Positions 46,216-55,529 of a DNA stretch of 64,000 nucleotides are shown here, piece after piece; the first letter of the stretch is position 1, and each line of letters opens with the position of its first letter. The position numbers and the translations under genes were made by a program. This DNA comes from Phaeobacter sp. G2 (GTDB lineage: Bacteria > Pseudomonadota > Alphaproteobacteria > Rhodobacterales > Rhodobacteraceae), in contig CP104100.1 in assembly GCA_025163595.1 (NCBI GenBank), positions 3,286,001-3,350,000 on the forward strand. Direction: 5' to 3'. The notes under the pieces were generated by a model. It had not been told where the DNA came from. It saw only the letters and a program-made list of their open reading frames with translations, and did no database searches.

Positions 46216-46771
46216 GTGCAACCTCCTTATGGCTATCATTCACCCAGACAAACGAAATCGGATGGGCGTTTGGCGCGCGAGCACCGGTGTTGTGTTGTCC
46301 CGCCAACAGGCGGGTGGCGCGGATCACCCCGGAATGACAGACCAGAACCGGCAGGCGATCTTGCGCCTGCGCACAGCACGCGGTTATGGCCTCGGCCACC
46401 CGGATGATCATCTCTGACCAGTCTTCGCCGCCTTCCGGCCGCCCCGCGCGCGGTGGCAGCTCTGCCAGCGGCGCGCCTTCAAACTGACCCCAGTCTCTTT
46501 CTCGCAGGCCGGGGTGGCAGTGGAATTCCTGATCTGGAAACCCCAGCTGGCAGGTCTGTTGCGCGCGCTCCAAGGGGCTGGAAAACAGCGCAATGGCCCC
46601 CCTCCATGGATGCCCGCGCAAAGCCCGCGCCTGCTGGCGGCCCAAATCCGTGAGCGCAACATCCAACCGCCCGGCGATAATGCTGTCGCGGTTTGCGGTG
46701 GTCTGCCCATGGCGGATCAGGCAAATGCTCTGCGACGGCAGCTTTGGCCAGGATGGGGAGGCCGCGCTCAT
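46205..46771 (-). CDS. Histidine phosphatase family protein
   Basis: A 188-residue phosphatase of branch 1. The phosphohistidine site LIRHGQTTANRD (18-29), the SSPLERAQQT segment, the GLRERDWGQFEG acidic region and the second histidine in VCHSGVIR (near 149) are all present. It removes phosphate from a small phosphorylated molecule; the substrate is unknown. It overlaps the metallo-hydrolase by four bases and the HAD gene by 11 bases, so all are one operon. Confidence 0.9.
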   Translation of the reverse strand: MSAASPSWPKLPSQSICLIRHGQTTANRDSIIAGRLDVALTDLGRQQARALRGHPWRGAIALFSSPLERAQQTCQLGFPDQEFHCHPGLRERDWGQFEGAPLAELPPRAGRPEGGEDWSEMIIRVAEAITACCAQAQDRLPVLVCHSGVIRATRLLAGQHNTGARAPNAHPISFVWVNDSHKEVAHAL

Positions 46772-47838
46772 AGCGGGATACTCTCATGCATAAAGACCTC
46801 GGCGCCCAGACCCTCTTCCACCAGATAGTCCTCGGGGCTGATACAAAAGGCAGGGGCAAACCGTTTTGCCCCAAGGCGGCGCAGCATCTTGATCTGATCC
46901 CCCAGCGGAGGGTGCACATTCCAGCGTTGGAAATAGCCGCCGGGCACCGCGCAGATGCCACGGGCATGGGCGGTCATATGGCCAGTGAAAATCACATGGG
47001 CATCGCCCCCCAGTCGTCCACTTTCTCGCCAGGCCCGCACATAGCCCCAAGCCGCGCCCCCATCCGCATTGGGGGTGTCGCAGATCAAAAACCGTGCCTG
47101 CTCCAGATCGCCGCGCTGCAGCAGCGGTGCAATCTCCTGCGCCCGCGGGCTTAGACCGCCGCGCGCCAGCGCTGCCGTCAGCGCTGCCCGGCATTCCGGG
47201 TCAAGGATCACCGCCTCCACCCCAAAACGCTGCACCAGATGCAGTGCCATTTCCCCGGCCCGTCCCGAGGGCGGCACCGGCAGCAGGATCTGCCCTGGCA
47301 GCTGGTCGATCAACTGATCCAAAGCGGCAAAGCGTTCGCGCTGCGCAACCGGATCCAGCTGGTAAGAGCAATCCAGAATGGCCGTCGCTGCGGCGGGCGG
47401 CGGATCAAAGGCAAACCAGTTGGATTCCTCGGACCAATCGCCGGAGTAAAACAGCCCCGCGCCAATATCAAAATGCATCCAGATGCCGCCCAGTGCATGC
47501 CCATTGCGGCCGGTGGTCAGGCGAATGCCATCAATCAGCACCGCGCCCTGTTCCGGCAAGAGCCGCACCTCTGCCGCCGGGGGCAGCGCCTGCGCCGTCT
47601 GCGCCGTGGCATAGATCGGCAGTCCTGCCTCAACCGCATAGGCGGCACCACCTATGTGGTCGATATGGTCATGGGTGATAAACACCGCATCTGCCCCGAC
47701 CAGCCAGGCCGGGTCAAAATGTGCGTTGGCCTCTGGTCCGAACCCGCAGTCCAACAACCAGGTTTTACCCTCAACACAGAGGCGCATACAGGCTGGGCCT
47801 TTGTCGCCAATGCCCGACAATACTTCAATCGTGTTCAT
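46768..47838 (-). CDS. MBL-fold metallo-hydrolase, beta-CASP-like
   Basis: 356 residues. The metal site is THDHIDH at 55-61 (His56, His58, Asp60, His61), His114 in GHALGG and Asp134 in YSGDWS. The GHALGG-YSGD spacing, the following acid (Asp156) and a region (283-330) with HMTAHARG and NVHPPLGDQIKMLRRLGAK look like the beta-CASP nucleases (CPSF-73, RNase J, LigD-associated exonuclease). The final His of motif C is missing (APAFC instead). It could be a nuclease or phosphodiesterase. It directly follows the ATPase gene with no gap. Confidence 0.82.
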   Translation of the reverse strand: MNTIEVLSGIGDKGPACMRLCVEGKTWLLDCGFGPEANAHFDPAWLVGADAVFITHDHIDHIGGAAYAVEAGLPIYATAQTAQALPPAAEVRLLPEQGAVLIDGIRLTTGRNGHALGGIWMHFDIGAGLFYSGDWSEESNWFAFDPPPAAATAILDCSYQLDPVAQRERFAALDQLIDQLPGQILLPVPPSGRAGEMALHLVQRFGVEAVILDPECRAALTAALARGGLSPRAQEIAPLLQRGDLEQARFLICDTPNADGGAAWGYVRAWRESGRLGGDAHVIFTGHMTAHARGICAVPGGYFQRWNVHPPLGDQIKMLRRLGAKRFAPAFCISPEDYLVEEGLGAEVFMHESIPL

Positions 47839-48888
47839 CTAGTCCTCGCAAAACGCCCAGGGAGATCCAATGCTGAGCCCCAGCTGGCTGCCCTCAGGGT
47901 AGCGCACCCGGCTTTCGGCCATCAGCTCGGCCCCCTCAGGGGTTCGAAGCATGAGCCGATAGCGCCCGCCCAGATAGGTACTGCGGATCACTGCCGCCCG
48001 CAGATCACCGGTTTCGGTTATGGTGATATCTTCGGGGCGCAGGCAGAGCTGGTTGGGCCGGTCCGTGCTGGTCTGCACCGAGATCTGCGTGCCCAAAAGC
48101 CGCGCCGCGCCCTGCCCCTTGCCCCTGCCCGGGGTAAAATCGCTGATCGGCAGCACTGTGCCGTCGCCAACAAAACCCGCGACAAAGCGATTGCAGGGCC
48201 GACTGTACAGCGCCTCGGGGGTGTCGAACTGTACGATGCGCCCCTCATGCATCACCGCGATCCGGTCGGCCATCGCCATGGCCTCGGCCTGATCATGGGT
48301 CACATAGACCATGGTGGCGCCGGTACGGTGGTGGAAATCCAAAAACACCTCCTGCATCGAGGCGCGCAGCGCCACATCCAGATTGGCCAGGGGTTCATCC
48401 AGCAAAACCGCCTGCGGGTCCGACACCAGACAGCGCGCCAGGGCAACCCGCTGCCGCTGCCCCCCGGACAGATCCGCAGGCATACGGTCGGCAAAAGCCA
48501 CCAGCCCGGTGGCCTGCAAGGCGGCTTCGGTTTGGCGGCTTTGCTCGGATTTTGACAGGCCGCGAACCTCCAGCGCAAAGGAGACATTGCGGCGCACGGA
48601 CATATGCGGCCAGAGCGCATAGGACTGGAAGACAAAGCCGATATTGCGCGCCTCGGGTGGCACCGCATGACCCGTCGCCGCATTTGCCATTTCCTGTGCA
48701 CCGATGGACAGGGCGCCAGAGGTGGGGGCCTCAAACCCCGCCAGCAGCCGCAGCAAGGTTGACTTGCCACACCCCGATGGGCCCAGAAGGGCGACAAATT
48801 CACCGTCTTGGATGGTGGCGCTGATGGCATGCAAGGCGGGGATGCCTGCAAATTGCTTTTCAACAGCGTCCAGTTTTATGTCTGCCAT
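47839..48888 (-). CDS. ABC importer ATP-binding protein (FbpC/AfuC/PotA type)
   Basis: A 349-residue ATPase of the CUT1/PotA type. Walker A GPSGCGKST is at 36-44, the signature LSGGQ at 140-144 and Walker B VLLDE at 161-165. A C-terminal TOBE-like regulatory domain covers about 240-349. It powers the permease whose gene overlaps its start by 13 bases. The gene order binding protein-permease-ATPase is that of Fbp/Afu systems. Confidence 0.94.
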   Translation of the reverse strand: MADIKLDAVEKQFAGIPALHAISATIQDGEFVALLGPSGCGKSTLLRLLAGFEAPTSGALSIGAQEMANAATGHAVPPEARNIGFVFQSYALWPHMSVRRNVSFALEVRGLSKSEQSRQTEAALQATGLVAFADRMPADLSGGQRQRVALARCLVSDPQAVLLDEPLANLDVALRASMQEVFLDFHHRTGATMVYVTHDQAEAMAMADRIAVMHEGRIVQFDTPEALYSRPCNRFVAGFVGDGTVLPISDFTPGRGKGQGAARLLGTQISVQTSTDRPNQLCLRPEDITITETGDLRAAVIRSTYLGGRYRLMLRTPEGAELMAESRVRYPEGSQLGLSIGSPWAFCED

Positions 48889-50579
48889 GGCAGGCTTCCT
48901 TTTGGCAGGTGACGCGCCGAGATCTGCAGGCCGGCCATCAAGCCCATCACCACCAGAACAATGGTCATGGCAAGCGCCGACGCCATCACCGTCTCACCGC
49001 TGTCATCCAGGTTAAAAATCATCACGCCGAGGGTCTCAGTCCCCGAGGACCACAACAGCGCGGAAACGGTCAGCTCATTGAAGGCGGTGAGGAAAACCAG
49101 GATCGCCCCCGCCGCCGCCGCCGGTGCAGAAAGCGGCAGGATGATTAGGCGCAGGCGCTGAAACAGCGTGGCACCGACGGATTGCGCGGCTTCGTTCATC
49201 GCCGGGTCAAGCTGACGGATGCTGGCCTGAATGGGACGAAACATAACCACCAGGAACCGCGCCAGATAGGCGAGGAATATAATCCAGATGGTGCCGTAGA
49301 GTGTCGCATCGGTGAACGGCAGATTGATCAACAACAGGATCATCGCAATCGCCAGCACCACCCCCGGCAGCGCATAGGGCAGATCCACAAGCGCATCAAA
49401 CACCCGCCCCAACCGCGACGGGTTGCGCTCCATCAGCCAGGCCAGCGGCAGGCAGATCAGCACCAACGCCACAGCGGCGCCACTGGCCAGGCCCAGTGAG
49501 TTCACAAAGGCCCGCGCCGTGGCTGGTTGGCGAAACAGCGCCTCATGCCAGGAGGCCAGGGTCACGGTCTCAAAGCTCAGCGGCACACCGTAGGCGGGCA
49601 CCAGCGAGGTCGCAATCAGCCCCAGCATCGGCAGCACCAGAATGGCGCAGACAACCAGCCAGAGGCCAATCTCGATGGGCAGGCGCGCAGATCCCAGCGG
49701 CATAGCCAGCGGCCGCGCGGTGGAGCCCACCAGATGCACCTTTTGGCGCGACTGGAAAAACCGCTGCAACAGGATGCCGCAGATGGCGACACAGCCAATG
49801 ACCATGGCCAGAACCGCCACCTCGGCCAGCACAGTCGAGGACAGGCCGGACAGGCGCTGGTAGATCAGCGTTGGCAGGGTGGAATACCCCGCTGGAATGC
49901 CCAGCATCGCCGGAATGCCAAAGTTCCCCAAGGCGGTCACAAAGGTAATGGCAATGCCCGCCGCCAGGCTGGGCAGACACAGCGGCAGAATGATATGCCA
50001 CCACAGCCGCAGCCCGCTGGCACCACTGATCCGGGCAGCCTCGACCACGTCTTGTGGGATGGCACGCAGACCGGCGCGCAGGGTCAAAAAGATGATCGCA
50101 GTATGCTGGATCCCCAGCAGCAGGATGATGCCGCCCTGCGAATACAGCGGTTGCGGTGTGCCCATGGCTGGCGCCAGTCCGAGGGTTTTTAACAACACCG
50201 AGGACGGCCCCATGATCTGCGTCCAGGACAGCGCAGTAATCTGCGGCGGGATCATCATCGGGATCATCAGGCAGAACACCAGGGTTGTCTTTGCCCGCAG
50301 GTCAGTCAGGGCCACCAGAAAAGCAAAGGCGCTGCCGATCAGCAGCGAAACCAGAGTGCCAAATCCCGCTGTGATCAACGAGTGTTTCAGCGCCAATTGG
50401 GTCTGGCTCTGCATCAACACCTCTGAAAACAGGCTCAGGTTCAGTTGGTCGTCGATGGTGACGCCTTCAACAAACAGCCGCAAAACAGGGGTCAGCGTCA
50501 GGGCAATCGCAACAAAGAGGATAAAGGAAAGCAGCCGGTGCTCGGACCGGCTGCCTCCCGCTGTTTGGGGCATGAACAT
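48876..50579 (-). CDS. ABC importer permease, two fused domains (FbpB/AfuB type)
   Basis: A 567-residue inner-membrane permease with two similar halves of about six transmembrane helices each. EAA loops (EAARISGASGLRLWWHIILPL near 180-200, EAAQSVGATLFQRLRLIILPL near 465-485) contact the ATPase. Double-length permeases of this type serve ferric iron (FbpB) or sugar phosphates (AfuB). It overlaps the binding-protein stop by one base and the ATPase start by 13 bases. Confidence 0.93.
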   Translation of the reverse strand: MFMPQTAGGSRSEHRLLSFILFVAIALTLTPVLRLFVEGVTIDDQLNLSLFSEVLMQSQTQLALKHSLITAGFGTLVSLLIGSAFAFLVALTDLRAKTTLVFCLMIPMMIPPQITALSWTQIMGPSSVLLKTLGLAPAMGTPQPLYSQGGIILLLGIQHTAIIFLTLRAGLRAIPQDVVEAARISGASGLRLWWHIILPLCLPSLAAGIAITFVTALGNFGIPAMLGIPAGYSTLPTLIYQRLSGLSSTVLAEVAVLAMVIGCVAICGILLQRFFQSRQKVHLVGSTARPLAMPLGSARLPIEIGLWLVVCAILVLPMLGLIATSLVPAYGVPLSFETVTLASWHEALFRQPATARAFVNSLGLASGAAVALVLICLPLAWLMERNPSRLGRVFDALVDLPYALPGVVLAIAMILLLINLPFTDATLYGTIWIIFLAYLARFLVVMFRPIQASIRQLDPAMNEAAQSVGATLFQRLRLIILPLSAPAAAAGAILVFLTAFNELTVSALLWSSGTETLGVMIFNLDDSGETVMASALAMTIVLVVMGLMAGLQISARHLPKGSLPWQT

Positions 50580-51550
50580 TAGTTGGCCCCAAAGATCTCA
50601 GCAAATTTGGCCTTGTTGGCCTCGGCATTTTCCAGGGCAACCGCCGGGTCAAAATCCATCAGCTTGATATCGGCGCGGGCAGGAAAGCCTGCAGGTACGC
50701 CCATGTCGTTGCGCGCGGGGATATATCCCATCTCCAGAACCAGATCCTGGCCCTTTTGGCTCAGCACAAAATCAACAAAGCGTTGGGCCGCATCGGTGTT
50801 TTTGGCAGTGGACAGGATGGCCACTGGCTCGGTCACATAAGAAACGCCCTCTTTGGGGAAGACAAACTCAACCGGGGAACCCTTGGCCTGGTTGCGGATG
50901 GCGAGGAAATCAACAACCATTCCGTAGGGCTTTTCGCCCGCAGCAACAGCTTTGAAGGTGCCGCCGTTGCCGCCTTTGGCACGGGCGTCATTTGCGGCCA
51001 GATCGCTGTAGTAGTCCCAGCCCAGGTCCTTGTCGCCGGTCAGGGTTGCCAGGTGAATCAGCGCCGCACCGGAATAGAGCGGCGATGGCATGGCGATCTG
51101 CCCCTTCAGCGCCGCATCGTTCAGATCGGCCCAGGAGGTCGGCGCTGTCTCAACACCGGTGTTATACACGATGCCGGTGGTGATCAGCTTGGTCGAGTGG
51201 TAGAAGCCTGCCGCGCTATACAGCGCCGGATCATAGGCTGTGGCTTCGGGGGACTGATAGGCGGTCAGCAGCCCCTCCTGCGCCATGCCTTCCAGGGTCA
51301 CGGTATCTGCAATCAGCAAAACGTCGGGCTGCGGATTGCCCGCTTCGATTTCGGCACGCAGACGGGCCATCAGCTTGGTGGTGCCATCGCGCACCCACTC
51401 TACCTCGGTGCCCGGGTTGGCAGCCATAAAGGCATCAACGGTCTTTTGTGCATCGGCATTGGGCTGCGAGGTATACAGCGTCAGGGTATCCGCAAAACTT
51501 GCAGTGGATACGCAGGCCAGGGCAGCGGCGGTCAGAAAGCTCTTCATCAT
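50579..51550 (-). CDS. ABC importer periplasmic solute-binding protein
   Basis: A 323-residue class-D type binding protein with a signal peptide (MMKSFLTAAALACVSTASFA). The mature start DTLTLYTSQPNADAQKTVDAF and AEIEAGNPQPDVLLIADTVTLEGM fit the AfuA/FbpA/phosphonate-binding group. The paired tyrosines that hold Fe(III) in FbpA are not seen in the expected MVVDFLAIRNQ region, so an iron ligand is unlikely. The first ATG at 51550 is preceded by GGAG. It is the first gene of the operon and is divergent from the DeoR regulator. Confidence 0.92.
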   Translation of the reverse strand: MMKSFLTAAALACVSTASFADTLTLYTSQPNADAQKTVDAFMAANPGTEVEWVRDGTTKLMARLRAEIEAGNPQPDVLLIADTVTLEGMAQEGLLTAYQSPEATAYDPALYSAAGFYHSTKLITTGIVYNTGVETAPTSWADLNDAALKGQIAMPSPLYSGAALIHLATLTGDKDLGWDYYSDLAANDARAKGGNGGTFKAVAAGEKPYGMVVDFLAIRNQAKGSPVEFVFPKEGVSYVTEPVAILSTAKNTDAAQRFVDFVLSQKGQDLVLEMGYIPARNDMGVPAGFPARADIKLMDFDPAVALENAEANKAKFAEIFGAN

Positions 51551-51569
51551 AAATCTCCAGAGATTTTGC

Positions 51570-51706
51570 CTTTCGAACGAAAGACACGTGATGGGGAGCT
51601 TATTGCCGCCTGATGCAACAGGTTTATGACAGCCATGTATATATTTTATTACTGTTTTCGCAACGAATGCTTTACTGTAAGTGACAGGCAGAACAACTTT
51701 CGAAAG
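51570..51706. promoter_or_regulatory. Three TTTCG-CGAAA type palindromes between SBP and DeoR genes
   Basis: CTTTCG-AA-CGAAAG occurs at 51570-51583, TTTCG-CAA-CGAA at 51656-51667 and CTTTCGAAAG at 51697-51706. The outer two lie next to the start codons of the binding-protein gene and of the DeoR gene. This fits operators of the divergent DeoR/GlpR-type protein controlling both the importer operon and itself. Confidence 0.6.
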
Positions 51707-51713
51707 AAACCTG

Positions 51714-52493
51714 ATGAAGCGCAGTGACTTGGACATTCGACGCGACCAGATTGTTGCCCTGCTGGCAGAAAACGGCAGCCTGTCAGCCCAAGAGCTGTGC
51801 CAGCGCCTCAAGGTTTCGGTGCAGACGATCCGCGCCGATCTGCGCGATCTGGACGAGGCCTCTTTGGTGCAACGCCGCAATGGCGTCGCCCGGTTGCGCC
51901 AGCAGGCCGAAAATATCGGGTATCTGCCCCGTCTCACGGTCTCCCACAGCGAAAAACACCAAATCGCACAGGCGGTTCAGCAGCTGGTCCCCCATGGTGC
52001 CAGGGTGGCGCTGGGAACAGGAACCACCGTCGCCCAATGCGCCCGGCTGCTGGCCGCCCGGCAAGATCTCCTGGTCGCCACCAATTCGCTTCACGCGGTC
52101 GTGGCGCTGCAACATGCGCCGGGGGCGCGGGTCGAAATGGCGGGCGGGTCGGTGCGATTGCGTGATCTGGACGTGATCAGCCCTGCAAGCATCGAATTCT
52201 TTGCCCGCTACCGCATGGAACAGGCCATATTCAGCTGTGGTGGCATCTCCCAAAGTGGCGAAGTGCTGGACTACAATACGGAAGAAATCACCGCCCGTCA
52301 GGCCATCGCCGCCTGCGCCAAACAAAAGATCCTGGTGGTGGACAGCGCCAAGTTCGACCGTGACCTACCCTGCCAGATGCAGCACCTCTGGGACTACGAT
52401 GTGGTGGTAACGGGTGCAGAGCTGTCAGAAAGTTTACGCAAAAAATGCGCCGCATCAGGATGCAGGACCATCCAGGTCGCCCTCCCGCAATAA
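51714..52493 (+). CDS. DeoR/GlpR-family repressor
   Basis: A 259-residue regulator. The N-terminal helix-turn-helix is RRDQIVALLAENGSLSAQEL and VSVQTIRADLRDLDEASLV (10-55), and the C-terminal sensor is a ribose-phosphate-isomerase-like domain (about 75-235) with GTGTTVAQCA and the VVDSAKFDR element, which in the family binds a phosphorylated sugar. That supports a phosphorylated ligand for the divergent importer operon. I chose the ATG at 51714. An efp terminator lies just behind it. Confidence 0.92.
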   Translation: MKRSDLDIRRDQIVALLAENGSLSAQELCQRLKVSVQTIRADLRDLDEASLVQRRNGVARLRQQAENIGYLPRLTVSHSEKHQIAQAVQQLVPHGARVALGTGTTVAQCARLLAARQDLLVATNSLHAVVALQHAPGARVEMAGGSVRLRDLDVISPASIEFFARYRMEQAIFSCGGISQSGEVLDYNTEEITARQAIAACAKQKILVVDSAKFDRDLPCQMQHLWDYDVVVTGAELSESLRKKCAASGCRTIQVALPQ

Positions 52494-52500
52494 CAGGTGC

Positions 52501-52540
52501 AAAAAAGAAACCCCCGCAAACCAGTCCGGTTTGCGAGGGT
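52501..52540 (-). terminator. Intrinsic terminator of efp
   Basis: On the minus strand, ACCCTCGCAAACC pairs with GGTTTGCGGGGGT (one mismatch), followed by TTCTTTTTT. It lies 25 bases after the efp stop. Confidence 0.85.
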
Positions 52541-52564
52541 CAAATGCGTCGACGACACCTTCGA

Positions 52565-53128
52565 TCAGGCGCGTTCGGCGTATTCCATGGTTTCGGTATT
52601 GACCACGATCATTTCGTCCTGGCCAACAAACGGTGGCACCATGACCTTGACCCCATTCTCAAGAACCGCAGGCTTAAAGGAGTTGGCAGCAGTCTGCCCC
52701 TTTACCACCGGCTCGGTCTCAACAATTTTGCAGGTCACTTTTTGTGGCAATGTCGCGTTCAGGGCTTCTTCTTCGTAGAATTCCATCACAATTGTCATGC
52801 CGTCCTGCAAGAAAGGACGACGATCGCCCAGCAGCTCGGCGGACAATTCGATCTGTTCGTAGGTTTCGGTATCCATGAACACCAGCATGCCGTCGCTCTC
52901 ATAGAGAAACTGCTGGTCTTTTTGCTCCAAACGCACGCGCTCAACCTTGTCGGCGCTGCGGAAACGTTCGTTCAGTTTCGAGCCATTGCGCAGGTTGCGC
53001 AGCTCGACTTGGGCAAAGGCGCCGCCTTTACCGGGCTTTACGTGATCGACCTTGACTGCGGCCCAAAGACCACCGTTGTGCTCCAGAACATTGCCGGGGC
53101 GGATCTCGTTACCATTGATCTTGGGCAT
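52565..53128 (-). CDS. efp: Translation elongation factor P
   Basis: A 187-residue protein that helps ribosomes pass polyproline stretches. It has three beta-barrel domains; the conserved Lys34 lies in the loop KPGKGGAF (31-38), the site that is beta-lysylated in many bacteria. [18 protein letters not shown] near 150 fits the third domain. The genes for the lysine-modifying enzymes are not in the window. It is divergent from the next small gene. Confidence 0.97.
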   Translation of the reverse strand: MPKINGNEIRPGNVLEHNGGLWAAVKVDHVKPGKGGAFAQVELRNLRNGSKLNERFRSADKVERVRLEQKDQQFLYESDGMLVFMDTETYEQIELSAELLGDRRPFLQDGMTIVMEFYEEEALNATLPQKVTCKIVETEPVVKGQTAANSFKPAVLENGVKVMVPPFVGQDEMIVVNTETMEYAERA

Positions 53129-53346
53129 CTGAAAAATCCATCTGGGAAGGTTGATGATATATTAAGCGTCCCTATATCTGTCGTGGTCACAACTGGCAAG
53201 ACAACGATATCTCGTAGTTACGCCAGAAAAGCTATGCGATTTTTGCATGAAAGCTATGCATATACAGGCTATCCGAATCGTCACAGTTCCGTCATAAGGA
53301 ACGCCACGCCGAGAATTGCAATAGCAAGAACAATAAAGGAAACGGG

Positions 53347-53664
53347 ATGCGAGATTTCGTTGACGGCACTGCATACAATAATGAACAGGGCAACCGAGCA
53401 CGCAAGCTCTTTGCCGCTGTTGTATTGGCTGCCTTGGATGATGCCATTGCCGATGATAAAAAATACGGCAACGGCCCCGAACAGATCGCCCGCTGGGCGC
53501 GCTCGCGCGATGGTCGCGAAGTGCTCAGCTGTGCTGGCATTGACCCCAATGAGCGGGTTGTCGGTGGGTTGATGGATTTTGTTGGTCGGGGTGTGCGCAC
53601 CTCTGTTGCCCTGTCGCGCGAAGAAAGCGAACGGCGCAACGCTGCTCAGGCCGAAGCCGCCTGA
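53347..53664 (+). CDS. Conserved small cytosolic protein, unknown function
   Basis: A 105-residue protein, mostly helical and without signal or membrane segment. The conserved-looking stretches are [22 protein letters not shown] (16-37), [23 protein letters not shown] (38-60) and [13 protein letters not shown]. The start follows AAAGGAAACGGG. I believe it is a roseobacter family of small proteins (perhaps DUF6280) but cannot confirm this. It ends with its own terminator at 53711. Confidence 0.8.
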   Translation: MRDFVDGTAYNNEQGNRARKLFAAVVLAALDDAIADDKKYGNGPEQIARWARSRDGREVLSCAGIDPNERVVGGLMDFVGRGVRTSVALSREESERRNAAQAEAA

Positions 53665-53710
53665 AGCCGACCAAGGCCCAAAAGGCCGAACAAATGATCA
53701 CAGATCTATA

Positions 53711-53744
53711 GAAAAGCGCGTCCTGGGGGGCGCGTTTTTCTTTT
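53711..53744 (+). terminator. Intrinsic terminator
   Basis: AAAAGCGCG (53712-53720) pairs with CGCGTTTTT (53731-53739) with one G-T pair, followed by CTTTT. It ends the small gene at 53347. Confidence 0.8.
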
Positions 53745-53920
53745 GCGCCCCACCCCGTCACAGGCAACCGGTCAAAGGCAACCTGTCGCAGATCCTCCAC
53801 CCAAAGGCGGTTTTCCCCGCGCTTGCCCGCGCAATTTACGAGATTGATCAAAAAACTCTTTTCCTTGCTGGCTCAATCGGCAATCAGACAGCAAAGACCA
53901 GACCGCACGAGGAGAACGCC

Positions 53921-55381
53921 ATGACGGCACGCGCACTGATGATCCAGGGCACCGGCAGTAATGTCGGGAAATCTCTCCTTGTGGCGGGGCTGGCGCGGGC
54001 CTTTGTGCGCCGGGGCCTCACAGTGGCGCCGTTCAAATCCCAGAACATGTCCAACAATGCCGCCGTCACCCCAGAGGGCGGCGAAATTGGCCGCGCCCAG
54101 GCGCTGCAGGCGCGGGCCGCCGGGCTGGCGCCCCATGTGGACATGAACCCGGTGCTCCTGAAACCCGAAACCGACACCGGGGCACAGCTCATCGTGCAGG
54201 GCAAACGGCGCGGCACCCAGTCAGCGGGCTCCTTTATGCGCGATAAGTCCGGGCTGCTGGAGGCGGCGCTGGAGAGCTATCACCGTCTGGCGGCGGGCGT
54301 TGATCTGGTGCTGATCGAAGGCGCAGGCTCACCAGCTGAAACCAACCTGCGCCGGGGCGATATCGCCAATATGGGCTTTGCCTGCGCCGTGCAGGCGCCT
54401 GTTGTTCTGGTCGGAGACATCCACCGTGGCGGCGTCATTGCCCAGATTGTCGGCACCCAGGCGGTGCTTGACCCAACGGATCTAGAGCGCATTGTCGGCT
54501 TTGCGGTGAACCGCTTTCGCGGCGATGTCAGCCTGTTTGATGCGGGGCGCGATGATATTGCCCGGCGCACCGGCTGGCCCTCGCTGGGGGTGATCCCGTG
54601 GTTTTGGGAGGCCTGGAAACTGCCGGCCGAAGACATGATGGATATCGCCTCGCGCCGGGGCGGAGCCTGCAAGGTGGTTGTGCCGCAGCTGGAGCGCATG
54701 GCGAATTTTGACGACCTGGACCCGCTGGCCGCCGAACCCGAGGTCACGGTTGAGATCGTGCCCCCGGGGCGTGCCCTGCCGGGGGACGCGGATCTGGTGC
54801 TGATCCCGGGCAGCAAATCCACCATTGGTGACCTTGCCTATTTGCGCGCCCAGGGCTGGGATATCGACATTCTGGCCCACCACCGGCGCGGCGGCCATGT
54901 GCTGGGCCTGTGCGGCGGTTATCAGATGCTGGGCAAAACCATCGACGACCCCCTGGGGGTTGAGGGCGCATCGGGCAAGGTGGCGGGGCTGGGCCTGCTT
55001 GATGTTCACACCGTGATGTCAGACGACAAACGCGTCACCCTGACAGAGGCCAGCAGCCTGCAGGGCGGCTTGCCCGTGCAGGGCTATGAAATTCACATGG
55101 GGCGCACCACGGGGGCCGATTGCACACGGGGCTGGCTACAGATCGCTGATCGGGTTGAAGGCGCGGCCTCTGCGGATGGGCGGGTGCTGGGCTCCTATCT
55201 GCACGGGTTGTTCAGCGCCGATGGTTTTCGGGCGCATTACCTATCCCAGCTGGGCTATGACAGTTCCACCCAATATGAAGACAGCGTTGAAGACACGCTG
55301 GATGCCCTGGCGGACCATCTGGAACAGCATATGGATCTGGATCATCTGCTCTCGCTGGCGACAGAGGTGCCTGCTCCATAG
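53921..55381 (+). CDS. cobQ: Cobyric acid synthase
   Basis: A 486-residue amidotransferase that adds four amide groups to adenosylcobyrinic acid a,c-diamide in vitamin B12 synthesis. The N-terminal dethiobiotin-synthetase-like domain starts [14 protein letters not shown] (7-20). The glutaminase domain has the catalytic Cys331 in [10 protein letters not shown] and a late HLHGLF-like SYLHGLF segment. I used the ATG at 53921 with CGAGGAGA before it. It is alone here, away from other cob genes, and no cobalamin riboswitch is visible. Confidence 0.96.
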   Translation: MTARALMIQGTGSNVGKSLLVAGLARAFVRRGLTVAPFKSQNMSNNAAVTPEGGEIGRAQALQARAAGLAPHVDMNPVLLKPETDTGAQLIVQGKRRGTQSAGSFMRDKSGLLEAALESYHRLAAGVDLVLIEGAGSPAETNLRRGDIANMGFACAVQAPVVLVGDIHRGGVIAQIVGTQAVLDPTDLERIVGFAVNRFRGDVSLFDAGRDDIARRTGWPSLGVIPWFWEAWKLPAEDMMDIASRRGGACKVVVPQLERMANFDDLDPLAAEPEVTVEIVPPGRALPGDADLVLIPGSKSTIGDLAYLRAQGWDIDILAHHRRGGHVLGLCGGYQMLGKTIDDPLGVEGASGKVAGLGLLDVHTVMSDDKRVTLTEASSLQGGLPVQGYEIHMGRTTGADCTRGWLQIADRVEGAASADGRVLGSYLHGLFSADGFRAHYLSQLGYDSSTQYEDSVEDTLDALADHLEQHMDLDHLLSLATEVPAP

Positions 55382-55529
55382 GCGCGAAGGAACCCACTGG
55401 TTTTGGCAACCGCATCGAAAAAGCGGGTGTCTGAGCGGAGCAAACAGATTTCACAGGTCCAGATTTCACTGGGTCAGATTCCACTGGACCGCACTCCAGG
55501 TCTGCTTGAAACAGCCAGGCGAGGTCCGG

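Noticed and set aside
53665..53920. Cobalamin riboswitch before cobQ
   Set aside because: The gap holds a terminator and no B12-box-like sequence that I can recognise.
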